Notes: generated from the letters alone by a model not told the origin. A stretch of DNA of 64,000 nucleotides from Polynucleobacter sinensis (GCF_001595985.1 NZ_LOJJ01000003.1:1-64000); one strand, 5' to 3'. Positions 1 through 9,581 are shown, counted from the stretch's first letter. Numbers and translations: made by a program.

Positions 1-1
1 G

Positions 2-1483
2 GCAGTTAGCGGTGGTAGTTGGAGTGTTTCGCCAACAGTCCTGGCTGAGGGTAGCTACAATGTTACTGCTACGGTAACGGATCGGGCTGGCAACTCTGTG
101 AGTGATGTCTCAACAGGTGAGCTGGTGATTCAGCCTAGTAGGGCCACCACTGAGGCTGATGGTTTAATAACAATTACCTATAGCGGTAGCTCAAATACGC
201 CAACGGCAACGGTAGGCGCCCTGAACTTTTCTGATCTAGACGGTTTTTCTATAACTAAAGTGACTTGGTACAAGGCAGGGGTTCAGTATGGGGCAGTTCA
301 AACCACGAATTTTGGAAATATATCATTGACCCTATCTGCTGCTTCAGACAAAGCCTCCGGCGGAACTCCTATTAGCTACAACGTAGCGATTGAGGTAACC
401 GATAACTCCAGTGCAAAAAATGTAACAGTGTTTACATCTAGTACTTTTTCTATAAATACAAATAGCGGATCAAATGCAAGTGTATCTCTAACATCCAATG
501 CAAATCCAATAACCCTTGATCTTAATGACAATGGAATACAGTATATTTCAGTGGATTCTGGAGTTACTTACGACTATAACCACGACGGCATAGCCGAATC
601 CACCGCCTGGGTTGCTCCAGAGGATGGCTTGCTAGCTGTGCAGAAAGATGATGGCACACATAACATCGTGTTCTCAACTCAAGCTGGCGAGACTGACCTC
701 CAAGGTTTGTCTAAAGTCTATGACTCCAATAAAGACGGTGTGCTTGACAAGTCAGATGCTGACTTTGCGAAATTTGGTGCCTGGCAAGATGCTGACAGCG
801 ACGGTATTGTCGATAACGGTGAGTTCTTATCTCTGGCTGACCGCGGTATTACTAGCTTGTCATTAACTTCAGATGGCCAAGTGCATTTCGAGGCTAATGG
901 CGATGTGATCGTCTATGGTCAAACGACTTACACCACAAGCGATGGTCAATTGCATATCGCAGAAGACGTAGGCTTTGCCGTGAGTGATGTCTACGAACCT
1001 TTAGATATCGCAACAATCATTGCTAATGCTGATGCAATTGAGTCAATTACTCATATTGATCAATTGGTTGACACTGCTTCAAGCTCATCATTGATGGTGG
1101 AATTGGGTGGTCAGACTTATGAGATCGCCACCTTAGCTGGACATGAGGCTGGTACAGAAGATATCTTGTCTCAGTTCGTAGGTAGCGATACCAGTGCAAA
1201 CTTGCTCACCAATAAGAGCTGGACCGATGTGATTGATATCTCTAGTGAACATGGCGGCCCAGGATCTATTATTGCTGCTGGCGGTACCTTGAATGAAGGT
1301 AACTACGCTAATGGCGAGGGTGATTGGACTGTCATCATCAACTCTGGCGATGCTAAGGTCGATGCAAGTAATAATCAAATTACCTTTGCTTCTGAAAGTG
1401 CAGATAATTCAGTGACGATTATTACGGCTGATGGTGCATCACACGACATTAACAACGTCGATAAGATACAGTGGCATGGTTAA
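2..1483 (+). CDS. C-terminal part of a large Ig-repeat/calcium-binding secreted adhesin (5' end outside window)
   Basis: The frame is open from base 2, so this is the end of a longer protein; the ATG at 98 is internal. The first ~30 residues (ending in TVTDRAGN) and the next ~120 look like bacterial Ig-like repeats. The C-terminal ~300 residues carry Asp/Asn-rich, EF-hand-like loops such as DLNDNGI, DSNKDGVLDKSD and DADSDGIVDNGEF, which usually bind calcium. This layout is typical of giant type I-secreted (RTX/BapA-like) adhesins, whose C-terminus carries the export signal. The last residues (ITADGASHDINNVDKIQWHG) would fit such a signal. No secretion genes lie in the window; they may be upstream. 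The fold class is fairly sure, the adhesin role is inferred. Confidence 0.75.
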   Translation, partial: AVSGGSWSVSPTVLAEGSYNVTATVTDRAGNSVSDVSTGELVIQPSRATTEADGLITITYSGSSNTPTATVGALNFSDLDGFSITKVTWYKAGVQYGAVQTTNFGNISLTLSAASDKASGGTPISYNVAIEVTDNSSAKNVTVFTSSTFSINTNSGSNASVSLTSNANPITLDLNDNGIQYISVDSGVTYDYNHDGIAESTAWVAPEDGLLAVQKDDGTHNIVFSTQAGETDLQGLSKVYDSNKDGVLDKSDADFAKFGAWQDADSDGIVDNGEFLSLADRGITSLSLTSDGQVHFEANGDVIVYGQTTYTTSDGQLHIAEDVGFAVSDVYEPLDIATIIANADAIESITHIDQLVDTASSSSLMVELGGQTYEIATLAGHEAGTEDILSQFVGSDTSANLLTNKSWTDVIDISSEHGGPGSIIAAGGTLNEGNYANGEGDWTVIINSGDAKVDASNNQITFASESADNSVTIITADGASHDINNVDKIQWHG

Positions 1484-1514
1484 TTAAATGAAGTGACAGT
1501 ATTGATGTCAATTT

Positions 1515-1547
1515 GGCGCACTTTCCTTCGGGCAGTGCGCCTTTTTT
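1515..1547 (+). terminator. Rho-independent terminator after the adhesin gene
   Basis: The 8-bp stem GGCGCACT / AGTGCGCC (1515-1522 with 1534-1541) has a loop containing TTCG and is followed by six T. It lies 32 bases after the adhesin stop codon. Confidence 0.85.
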
Positions 1548-1599
1548 ATTACTTTACTTAACCAAACCTTATCAATCTTAATTTAATTGACAGCCTAAA

Positions 1600-2418
1600 T
1601 TAAAACTTCAGAACTTGCCCACTCTTTATAGATTGGACTTGGAATTCTGCTTGGCTTTGTTCGAGGCAAGAGGTGATTTCTTGCATGATTTTGGGAGCCT
1701 CATCAGGCTTGAGATGGGTAATCCAGATACTGCAGAGGCTATTGAGTTTTTGCACATTCATCACCAGTGACTCCGGGTGGTAGTGGCCAGAGAGCTTGGC
1801 TAACTCTTGTTCGGTATTAGTAAAGGAAGTCTCAATAATCAAATGCTGAAGGTAGTCTTGGGTCCTATCATTTTTTATCTTTTTGCTGTTGATGTTGCTA
1901 TTAATGGCCTCCCAAAATTCTTTTGATGGACCAGTATCCCCGCTAAAGACTAATGCACCTTCACCAGAATCAATCCAGTAGCCATTTGCAGGAATGCTGT
2001 GATTGACGGGAAGGGCGGTAATTTGGACGTGGTCTACGCTAACCGTTTGCCCAATTTTGATGGTTTCAAATGCAACGCAGGGCTTCTCAAGACTTGGAAT
2101 CTTTGTGAAATCAGGCCAGATAACATCATTAAATATATGAGATCGAAGGGCTTGAATAGTGTGAGCAATTCCATAGACAATTAGTGGCTTTGGCCGATTA
2201 ACTCCTACAGCATCTAGCATCAATGGCAGACTGCAAATATGATCTAAATGACTATGCGTCAGAAAGAGGTAATCAATCTTTCTTAATTCATCTAAAGTGA
2301 GATCTCCAACTCCAGTGCCTGCATCAATGAGGATATTGTCGTTAATTAGGAAAGAGGTGGTCCTGAGATCTTGGCTAATACCGCCACTACATCCCAGAAC
2401 ACGAAAAGTGCAAGTCAT
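1600..2418 (-). CDS. Class II 3',5'-cyclic-nucleotide phosphodiesterase (metallo-beta-lactamase fold)
   Basis: This 272-residue protein has the metal-binding motif THSHLDHI at residues 54-61, the FSGDTG motif near 160 and a late GHYHP histidine region. Together these match the class II cAMP phosphodiesterases (yeast PDE1/CpdP type) better than generic beta-lactamase-fold hydrolases. It would hydrolyse cAMP to AMP with two metal ions, in the cytoplasm, as no signal peptide is seen. It sits 16 bases downstream of a CHASE2 adenylate cyclase on the same strand, so synthesis and breakdown of the same messenger are probably co-transcribed. The start is the ATG at 2418. Substrate is inferred from family and neighbour. 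Confidence 0.8.
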   Translation of the reverse strand: MTCTFRVLGCSGGISQDLRTTSFLINDNILIDAGTGVGDLTLDELRKIDYLFLTHSHLDHICSLPLMLDAVGVNRPKPLIVYGIAHTIQALRSHIFNDVIWPDFTKIPSLEKPCVAFETIKIGQTVSVDHVQITALPVNHSIPANGYWIDSGEGALVFSGDTGPSKEFWEAINSNINSKKIKNDRTQDYLQHLIIETSFTNTEQELAKLSGHYHPESLVMNVQKLNSLCSIWITHLKPDEAPKIMQEITSCLEQSQAEFQVQSIKSGQVLKF

Positions 2419-2434
2419 CTATTGCTGATTCTTT

Positions 2435-4699
2435 CTACTTCTTAGTAAAGGTAAAGGCGCCATCCCACTGATCACCAGGAGGATTATCGCGCAAGAGGGC
2501 GATACGCTCTAAGTAGAGCTCATAGAGGACCTCACCAGTATCTTTGTGATTTTGCAGTAGGTTCTCAAACTGATGCTGCGCATCATCCCAGCGTTGTTCG
2601 CGATAGGCTTTTAAAGCGCTCTCAAATAAGGGAAGGGCGGTTAATTGACGTTCACCAACTTGACCCTCAAAACCTAAAGGCTCGAAGATTGTCACGGCAA
2701 TATCTTTGCCCTTAACCCTCACTTTATCTACCTCTCTTGCAATCAGATCTGGCAACTGCTTGCGGGTTTCTTCACCAATGATGATGGCTGCACCATATTC
2801 CTTGGTAATACCCTCGAGGCGGGAGGCTAGGTTCACAGCATCACCCATAACGGTATAGGCGAGACGGATTTCTGATCCCATATTACCAACGCTGACTCGA
2901 CCAGAATTTAAGCCAATACCAACTTTAATTGGCGGCCAGCCTTTGTTGATAAATTCTGCATTGAGTAATTCCATGGCTTTGAGCATTTCAAAGGCGGAGA
3001 TGAGGCCATGACGAGCATGATCTTCATCCTTAATCGGGGCACCCCAAAAAGCCATGATGCAATCACCCATGTATTTATCAATCGTGCCACGATTTTTATA
3101 GATAACTTTAGTAAATGGTGTGAGGAAGGCGTTGATAAATTCTGATAAGGTCTTAGCGTCTAGACTCTCAGAAATCGTTGTAAAGCCACGCACATCGCTG
3201 AAAAGAATCGTGAGCTCACGACTTTCACCTTCCATGCTAAAGCTTGATGGATCTTGAGCCATTTCGTCCACTAACTCAGGTGGGACGTACTGACCAAATA
3301 GCCCGGTGATTAAGCGTTTACCGCGAGACTCCACAAAGAAACCATAAGCAATGTTCATTAAGTAGATCAATAGTAGGGAGCCCAGCAGCGCCGCAGCTGG
3401 CAATACATAGCTGCTTTGATAGCTATACCAGTTAAGTAGACCAACACCCCCTAAGGTCATCACTGCCACAATACTTCCCCATAAAGGACTCATGAAAGGC
3501 AATAGCAGAGAAAGTGCTACACCTAACACCAGGATGAGCAGTAAGTTCGCCGCTTGAGTCCAGAGGGGCGCTTGCTTAATTGTGCCATCAAGAATTCCGG
3601 CAATTAGATTGGCATGAATTTCAACACCGGGATAGGCATTGCCAACAGGTGTTGCTCTCAAGTCCAGGAGGCCGGGAGCGGTCGTGCCAATCAGAATAAT
3701 TTTCCCCTCTAGCTTTTCCTTTGGAACCGTTTTTCCTAATACATCTGAGGCGGAAATATATTCAAAACTCTTGTAGGGTCCGCGATAGGGGATATAGCTT
3801 GTGAGTTCTTGATCAACCGGCAGCATCGCGCCACCAACATCTAAAAATTCTAAACCGCCAAGCGTATTGGCAGTGGCTCCAGGAGCCAACACTGGTTTAA
3901 TTGGAAGGCCACCTAATAGGTTCCGTGCGGCAGCAAGACCAAGGGATTCGTAGTAACGATCCCCGTGTTGGATGAGCATGGGGATTTTGCGAATAATGCC
4001 GTCAGCATCGACAGTGGGATTAACGTGACCTCCGTCTGCAGCGCTTGCTTGAAGCAATTCAAGATTGGCAGTAAAGCCATCTCGCTTTAAAGCGCTAACT
4101 AAAGTTATAGGAATTTCTTGAGTCGTTAATTCCGATTGGGGTAGGGCGCCTTTTTTTGCGTTATCGCCAGGCGATAAGAAACTTAGACCGAGAATGATCG
4201 AGCGATCTTTGAAAGACTCGGCAAATTTTGCATCGTAATTGAGTGCTGACTTAATGCTGGCATATTGTGATTGAAAGTTAGCATTGTCTTTAAGCTGCTT
4301 CTGAGCTAATTCATCAATTGTGCGAATGCCAGAGGACTCATCGCGTTCTGAAAAAATGACATCAAATCCAGCTAAGGAGACTTCATAGTCTCCAAAAAGG
4401 CGATTTACTAATAAAGCCAATCGGTCTCTAGGCCATGGCCAACGGCCTTCTCCGCCCTTTTCTCGCTCTTGCAAGCTCTTTTCATCAATGTCAACAATGA
4501 CTATACGTGGGTCTACGCTTGGTATCGCATTAAGTCGAACTTTCGTGTCATATACGATGCCATCGAGGCGATCTAAGAAGGAAATCGAAAGAAAAGATCC
4601 TGCTTGTAGGCAAAAAATGATAGTTAGCGCAAGGCCTAGAAAAATTCTAGGAAGTCGTTTTTTAAATGCATCAAAAGAAGGTAATAAGCGCAATTTCAT
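2435..4699 (-). CDS. Adenylate cyclase with extracytoplasmic CHASE2 sensor domain
   Basis: The protein has about 754 residues: an N-terminal membrane segment (~20-40), a periplasmic CHASE2 domain (~45-380), three membrane helices (~385-455) and a class III cyclase domain (~490-680). Metal aspartates are in FSDVRGFT and KYMGD. The Lys of KYMGD and the Thr in AYTVMGD fit ATP-specific class IIIb enzymes, and NLASR supplies the Asn and Arg of the transition state, so the enzyme looks active. A ~70-residue tail follows. It presumably makes cAMP in response to an unknown periplasmic or membrane signal. ATG at 4699 is preferred; an in-frame TTG three codons upstream is possible, and neither has a clear ribosome binding site. 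The next gene is the matching phosphodiesterase. Confidence 0.85.
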   Translation of the reverse strand: MKLRLLPSFDAFKKRLPRIFLGLALTIIFCLQAGSFLSISFLDRLDGIVYDTKVRLNAIPSVDPRIVIVDIDEKSLQEREKGGEGRWPWPRDRLALLVNRLFGDYEVSLAGFDVIFSERDESSGIRTIDELAQKQLKDNANFQSQYASIKSALNYDAKFAESFKDRSIILGLSFLSPGDNAKKGALPQSELTTQEIPITLVSALKRDGFTANLELLQASAADGGHVNPTVDADGIIRKIPMLIQHGDRYYESLGLAAARNLLGGLPIKPVLAPGATANTLGGLEFLDVGGAMLPVDQELTSYIPYRGPYKSFEYISASDVLGKTVPKEKLEGKIILIGTTAPGLLDLRATPVGNAYPGVEIHANLIAGILDGTIKQAPLWTQAANLLLILVLGVALSLLLPFMSPLWGSIVAVMTLGGVGLLNWYSYQSSYVLPAAALLGSLLLIYLMNIAYGFFVESRGKRLITGLFGQYVPPELVDEMAQDPSSFSMEGESRELTILFSDVRGFTTISESLDAKTLSEFINAFLTPFTKVIYKNRGTIDKYMGDCIMAFWGAPIKDEDHARHGLISAFEMLKAMELLNAEFINKGWPPIKVGIGLNSGRVSVGNMGSEIRLAYTVMGDAVNLASRLEGITKEYGAAIIIGEETRKQLPDLIAREVDKVRVKGKDIAVTIFEPLGFEGQVGERQLTALPLFESALKAYREQRWDDAQHQFENLLQNHKDTGEVLYELYLERIALLRDNPPGDQWDGAFTFTKK

Positions 4700-4822
4700 A
4701 GTTAACAATTTAACCGATTATTGAGCGGAATTGGTATCTAAGCGATAGAAGTTTGGTGATATATTGAGACTGTCTATTTAGCATTCATTCAACTCTCTTC
4801 AATATTAGATTGGTCAGTTTAA

Positions 4823-5746
4823 ATGGCGCAAAATTCATCCAAAAAACGTGTAGTAGCCAAGACCCAAGTCAAGTCTGTTGCCATCAAAAAAACTCCTCAG
4901 AAAAAAGCGTCTGCAAACCAGGCGATCTCTAAAAAAAATTCTATGAAGAAAAGTGCTAAAAAAGTAGTTCACAAAGAATCCAAGTCATTGACGGCGCTCG
5001 AGCAAGCAATCCAACTTCACCATGAAGGCAGGTTAAAGGAGGCATGGACCTCTTATCAATCGGTGCTCAAGGTTGACCCTCGACATTTTCTTGCAGTGCA
5101 CAGCATGGGTTTAATAGCGGTGCAAATGAAGAATTACCAAATGGCGGAAGATCTTTTTAAGATGGCCTGCGAGTTTGAGCCTGGTAATGCCAAAGCGTTC
5201 AATAATCTAGCAAATGCCTATCTCAGTCTTGGTAAGAATGATTTGGCACTCAAGAACTATGACTTAGCTCTTCGGCTAGAGAATGGTTATATCGACGCCT
5301 TAAAAAACCGTGGCATCTTGTATGCGGGAACCCATCAACCTCAGAAGGCATTGGCAGATTTTCAGCAGGCACTCAAGCTCAATCCTGGCAATATCGAATT
5401 ACATTCAAGTATCGCCAATGTCTATATCACAGAAGCGCGTTATGAGGATGCTCTACAAGAGTATGAGAAAGCGCTGAAGATTGCTCCTAAGAGCGCGGTC
5501 CTGATGAACAATATTGGGGTAGTTTTATGTTCCGTCAAGCGCTTTAAAGAGGCGCTTGAATACTTTACAAAAGCGACTCAAATCAATCAAGAATACGCTG
5601 AAGCCTTAAATAATCGAGCTGTAGCCCTTATGAACCTGAATGAGTATGCAAAAGCGATGGCAGACTATGAAAAAGCAATTGCCCTGAGCCCAGCATATGC
5701 CGACGCTTTGCAAGGTCTTGCGCGTGCGCGTAGATTTTTAAAATAG
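4823..5746 (+). CDS. Tetratricopeptide-repeat protein with lysine-rich N-terminus
   Basis: The first ~55 residues are very rich in Lys, Ser, Ala and Val with no signal peptide, so a cytoplasmic, possibly nucleic-acid- or membrane-associated tail is likely. From ~57 to the end there are about seven or eight TPR units of 34 residues with the usual small/aromatic pattern (for example AKAFNNLANAYLSLGKNDLALKN shortened to AFNNLANAYLSLGKND, and EALNNRAVALMNLNEYAKA). TPR proteins are scaffolds for protein contacts and no enzyme domain is seen. It is divergent from the cyclase gene and convergent with the LuxR-type regulator, leaving only 5 bases between the stop codons. Specific partner unknown. Confidence 0.8.
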   Translation: MAQNSSKKRVVAKTQVKSVAIKKTPQKKASANQAISKKNSMKKSAKKVVHKESKSLTALEQAIQLHHEGRLKEAWTSYQSVLKVDPRHFLAVHSMGLIAVQMKNYQMAEDLFKMACEFEPGNAKAFNNLANAYLSLGKNDLALKNYDLALRLENGYIDALKNRGILYAGTHQPQKALADFQQALKLNPGNIELHSSIANVYITEARYEDALQEYEKALKIAPKSAVLMNNIGVVLCSVKRFKEALEYFTKATQINQEYAEALNNRAVALMNLNEYAKAMADYEKAIALSPAYADALQGLARARRFLK

Positions 5747-5751
5747 AAGTC

Positions 5752-6477
5752 CTATTGGTCTGTAGCACGTCGTTTTGGATGATTGTTGGGATCATCGGTT
5801 TTTTGGTATTTACCGCAAAAAACAAATAGCTCTAAACGGTTTCTGACTTCCAATTTGTCATAAATTGAGGCCAGGTGATTGCGTAGGGTGTGCTCACTAA
5901 TGTGAAGGGACTCAGCCACCTGCTTGAGCGTCTTTTTGGGATAGAGCTGAATAGCTTTAGTAACCAATACTTCTTTTGGGGTTAACTGATTCAGTTTTAA
6001 CTGTTCGGTAGTGAGATCCTTATTCGCATTTGGTTCGGTCACTCTTTTTAAGATTCGCGAAGTAGCATTTCGATTTAACCACAGCTCCCCCTCGGAGATT
6101 TTTTCCAAAGCCTTGAGTAGTGTTTCAGGTGATTCAGTTTTGAGAATGACTCCCTTAGCACCTTTCAGAATTGCACGATCTTGTAGTGAAGGGTCGCGAT
6201 TAGAGGTGAGTAGTACTACCTTTGCCGAAGTCTTCTGAATCAAAGCATCTATTAACGCGATAGCATCTTCGCCATCGAGTTCCGGTTCAATCAAAATAAC
6301 ATGAGGTTTTTCATGTTCCGCATCTCTAAGGGCGTCCACTCCGTTAGTGGAAGATGCACAGACATTGAAACGCGTATCGCCATTGATGAGATGTTGAATA
6401 CCCCACAAGAGAATTTGCTGAGGCTCAATGACATGTACGCGAATACTTTTAGCGACGGCAGAGCGGGATGGAGTCAT
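5752..6477 (-). CDS. NarL/LuxR-family response regulator with degenerate receiver
   Basis: Residues ~12-130 have the length and pattern of a receiver domain, and ~165-225 form a LuxR-type helix-turn-helix (LTPKEVLVTKAI ... SEHTLRNHLASIYDKLEV). The phospho-acceptor Asp is replaced by Glu64 (ILIEPELDGED), and the acidic pair near the N-terminus is reduced to one Glu18 followed by Pro. The Thr/Ser after strand 4 (LLTS) and Lys113 (ILKTE) remain. Glu at the acceptor site often mimics phosphorylation, so the protein may be always on or controlled in another way. No histidine kinase lies beside it. It is divergent from the HD-GYP/GGDEF gene and may regulate it; that link is inferred. Confidence 0.82.
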   Translation of the reverse strand: MTPSRSAVAKSIRVHVIEPQQILLWGIQHLINGDTRFNVCASSTNGVDALRDAEHEKPHVILIEPELDGEDAIALIDALIQKTSAKVVLLTSNRDPSLQDRAILKGAKGVILKTESPETLLKALEKISEGELWLNRNATSRILKRVTEPNANKDLTTEQLKLNQLTPKEVLVTKAIQLYPKKTLKQVAESLHISEHTLRNHLASIYDKLEVRNRLELFVFCGKYQKTDDPNNHPKRRATDQ

Positions 6478-6527
6478 GAAACCATTCTAGTACGTCAATA
6501 CTAACGAGTTCAAGATATGTTCCAAAT

Positions 6528-6545
6528 ATAGTATATAAGTACTAT
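6528..6545. promoter_or_regulatory. Short inverted repeat in the divergent regulator/HD-GYP intergenic region
   Basis: ATAGTA and TACTAT flank a 6-base spacer within the AT-rich 218-base gap between the divergent genes at 5752-6477 and 6696-9467. It may be an operator for the LuxR-type protein, but it is short and could be chance. Nothing else clear is seen in this gap. Confidence 0.25.
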
Positions 6546-6695
6546 GAATACGCTATTAGAGGTGCAAAATGGCCCTATATGCAATTTGCCCATTAGAATG
6601 AATTTCCTACTTAACTTGGATTTTTCATTGCGTGGACATGCAAGGCTTGTCGGTACAGAATTCTTCAATCAACATAGATAGACACTCAAAACCTC

Positions 6696-9467
6696 ATGGG
6701 GCTCTTTAATCAACTCTTCTATCTATCGTACGGGGTAATTGTCCTAATTATCTGCTTAGGTTCATTCTCCGGTAATAGCTCAAAAGGTATTTTTGGATTC
6801 TATTTATATTGGCCGACCACACTAATTTTAATGGTGGTGGCTAGTTTTTGTTTTTTTGCTGCGGGATTCAGTCCACAGTATTTTCTATCTCTGGCCAACA
6901 CTTCACTCGTATTTTCAGGGTTGGCGACCATTCTCCTTATTCGTTCCTGGCGGAAGCAAGAGGTGCTTTTTCCCATTCAAATTTTTTGGCTTGGATTTTT
7001 GATCTTTTGGGCAGTTTATGAATACATGTTACGCAACAGCTCATTTGATGTGCGCGTACTTGTGATGGTAAGTATTATTTCGAGTTTGAATGCATGGGGT
7101 CTTTTTGAAATATTCAAGCAATCAAGCAAAAGTGGCAGTCGTCACTATTATGTTCTGGCTCTAGCTTTTATTTTCCAAATCAGCATGATGTTTGTGCGTA
7201 TTTATGTCTCAGGGCAAACACACTCCTTAGCCACCAATATTTATGAGGAGAAAGATCTCCCTGCAATGCTCCGAGCTATCGGGTTGGCATCTAATTTGCT
7301 GGTGTACATTGCCATTGGAAATATCTTACTCGAGCGCCTCTGGAAAAGAGAGGAAAAGAAATCCTCAAACGCTGAACTCAAGATGTTATCAAGCTTGAAT
7401 GCATTGGCTCTAGCCCGTGATAATGAAACTGGTAGTCATATTATTCGCACTCAGTCCTATGTAAAGCTGATAGCAGAGCGTCTCCGTAAAAATGGCCATT
7501 ATTTGGATTTATTGACGGATAAGAAGATTGAATACCTCTATAAAGCGGCGCCTTTACATGATATTGGTAAGGTGGGAATCCCGGATAATATTCTGTATAA
7601 AGATGGACCACTAAACAGGGATGAGTGGGGCATTATGAAAACCCACACCACGATTGGTGAGTATGTTCTTTCATCCGCCAGAGCACAGCTTGATGAAGAG
7701 GTGGAAGAAGAGGACGTTATTAATACCGCAATTGATATCGCCAGTTCACACCACGAGCGCTGGGACGGAGAGGGCTATCCAAAAGGGCTAGCGGCGCATG
7801 AAATACCTTTATCAGCTCGGATCATGGCTTTAGCGGATATGTATGACGCATTAGTTAGTGAGCGCGTCTATAAACCGGAGTGGCGGCATCAAGATGCTGT
7901 TCAAGAAATATTAAAAAAGAAGGGGTCACACTTTGACCCCTTAGTTGTTGATGCATTTATCGCCGAAAAGGAGGCATTTCAAGCGATCGCTCAAAAATAC
8001 AAAGATGATCAGTCTGAATTCAAGATATTTTCTGAGGTTAGTCAATCCAGTGATCATAAGCTGCGTCGTTCTGAGGAAAAATTCCAGATTCTTTTTGAGC
8101 ATTCCCCGATTGGTATGGCATTGGTTGATCATGCCACTGGAGAATTCTTAGAAGCTAATCAAGCTCTATTAAGTTATACGGGTTATACCAAGGATGAGTT
8201 TCTAAAACTGTCATTTTGGGATATTACCCCGCCTGAATATGCAGAACAAGAACGCTCTCAGATAGAGCAGCTTAATCAAAAAGGTTTCTTTGGCCCCAAC
8301 CAAAAAGAATATATTCGAAAGGATGGCTCACGCTTTCCGATTTTATTAAGAGGCTTTGCTCTGAATGATGTTGATGGTCGAAAAATGGTTTGGGGAATCA
8401 TTGAAGATATTACGATCAAGCAAAAGATTGTTAAGCGAGAAGCGGCACGAAACGCCGTTTTAGAATTATTGGCTAAAAATAGCCCTGCAGAGATTGCGTT
8501 ATTTCAAATCGTTTCAGATGTAGAGAGAAGTTATCCCAACACATTTTGTAGCATTCTGTTGCTTAATGATGATAAACAAAGTTTTACAGTAGGTGCCGCT
8601 CCACGAATACCTCGTTTCTTTAATGAGGCCGTGGAATCATTACGTGTTGGTCCAGGAGTTGGGTGTTGTGGCGATGCGGTTGCTACTGGTCAAAAATCTA
8701 TTGCAGAAAATCTGGAGACCCATCCTAATTGGGCTCCAGCCAAGTCTTTAGTGGAGCAAACTGGATTTAAATCTTGCTGGTCTCATCCCGTCCACTCATC
8801 AAAGGGCGAGATATTAGGAACCTTTGCGACCTATCGAAAAGAAGTGCATGCGCCTTCGGCAGAAGAGGTGGCAGAAATTGAGGCTGCTGCAAATCTCGTG
8901 AGTATTGTTCTAGAGCGAAAAATTCTTGAGAACCAGGTTCAAAAGTTAGCTCTTTATGACTATCTCACTGGTTTGCCAAATCGCTATCTATTAATGGATC
9001 GCATTAAATTGGCCATGTCCGTTAGTAAGCGGAGTAAGCGGTATGGCGCCATCTTATTCATAGATCTAGATAAGCTCAAGGAGCTCAACGATGAGTATGG
9101 GCATCATATGGGTGATGTTTTGCTGACCGAGGCGGCTAAGCGTTTGCAATCCTGTATTCGTGAGAGTGATACAGTGGCGCGTTTTGGTGGGGATGAATTT
9201 GTGATCATTCTCTCCGAGATCAGTATTGATATGGATGCAGCCATGGAGCAAGTGAAGATCATTTCAAAGAAAATACTGTCGGCTCTTGTAGAGCCATATC
9301 ACCTGAATGCTGATGGAAAAGATATTCATTATCGCTCTAGCGCTAGCATCGGTTGTCAAATATTCTTAGACGAGTCCGATACTCCTGAGCATGTTCTTAA
9401 GTTGGCAGATATGTCGATGTACCGCGCAAAAAAACTGGGCGGTAATCGGATTGATTTACTTTTCTAA
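6696..9467 (+). CDS. Membrane HD-GYP / PAS / GAF / GGDEF cyclic-di-GMP protein
   Basis: In the 923-residue protein, ~1-215 hold about seven hydrophobic segments (7TM-type sensor). An HD-GYP phosphodiesterase domain spans ~230-430, with His248, the HD pair 288-289 (APLHDIGKVGIPD) and the GYP triad at 360-362 (HHERWDGEGYPKG). A PAS domain lies at ~460-575, GAF at ~585-740 and GGDEF at ~750-923. The GGDEF motif (831-835) is intact, and so is the inhibitory RxxD site (RESD, 822-825). The protein could therefore both make and break c-di-GMP; which activity dominates cannot be told from sequence. Putting HD-GYP before PAS-GAF-GGDEF is less common than the reverse. No clear ribosome binding site precedes the ATG. 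Confidence 0.88.
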   Translation: MGLFNQLFYLSYGVIVLIICLGSFSGNSSKGIFGFYLYWPTTLILMVVASFCFFAAGFSPQYFLSLANTSLVFSGLATILLIRSWRKQEVLFPIQIFWLGFLIFWAVYEYMLRNSSFDVRVLVMVSIISSLNAWGLFEIFKQSSKSGSRHYYVLALAFIFQISMMFVRIYVSGQTHSLATNIYEEKDLPAMLRAIGLASNLLVYIAIGNILLERLWKREEKKSSNAELKMLSSLNALALARDNETGSHIIRTQSYVKLIAERLRKNGHYLDLLTDKKIEYLYKAAPLHDIGKVGIPDNILYKDGPLNRDEWGIMKTHTTIGEYVLSSARAQLDEEVEEEDVINTAIDIASSHHERWDGEGYPKGLAAHEIPLSARIMALADMYDALVSERVYKPEWRHQDAVQEILKKKGSHFDPLVVDAFIAEKEAFQAIAQKYKDDQSEFKIFSEVSQSSDHKLRRSEEKFQILFEHSPIGMALVDHATGEFLEANQALLSYTGYTKDEFLKLSFWDITPPEYAEQERSQIEQLNQKGFFGPNQKEYIRKDGSRFPILLRGFALNDVDGRKMVWGIIEDITIKQKIVKREAARNAVLELLAKNSPAEIALFQIVSDVERSYPNTFCSILLLNDDKQSFTVGAAPRIPRFFNEAVESLRVGPGVGCCGDAVATGQKSIAENLETHPNWAPAKSLVEQTGFKSCWSHPVHSSKGEILGTFATYRKEVHAPSAEEVAEIEAAANLVSIVLERKILENQVQKLALYDYLTGLPNRYLLMDRIKLAMSVSKRSKRYGAILFIDLDKLKELNDEYGHHMGDVLLTEAAKRLQSCIRESDTVARFGGDEFVIILSEISIDMDAAMEQVKIISKKILSALVEPYHLNADGKDIHYRSSASIGCQIFLDESDTPEHVLKLADMSMYRAKKLGGNRIDLLF

Positions 9468-9581
9468 TGGGCAGTTTTGCGGTGTGAGTTGGCTGACTAT
9501 TTAAAATCCCTCCCCACTAAACCGTACTCCATCCTTTTTATTGCTTTGGCATAATCTGCTTTTAGATTGAGATTTTCTGCT

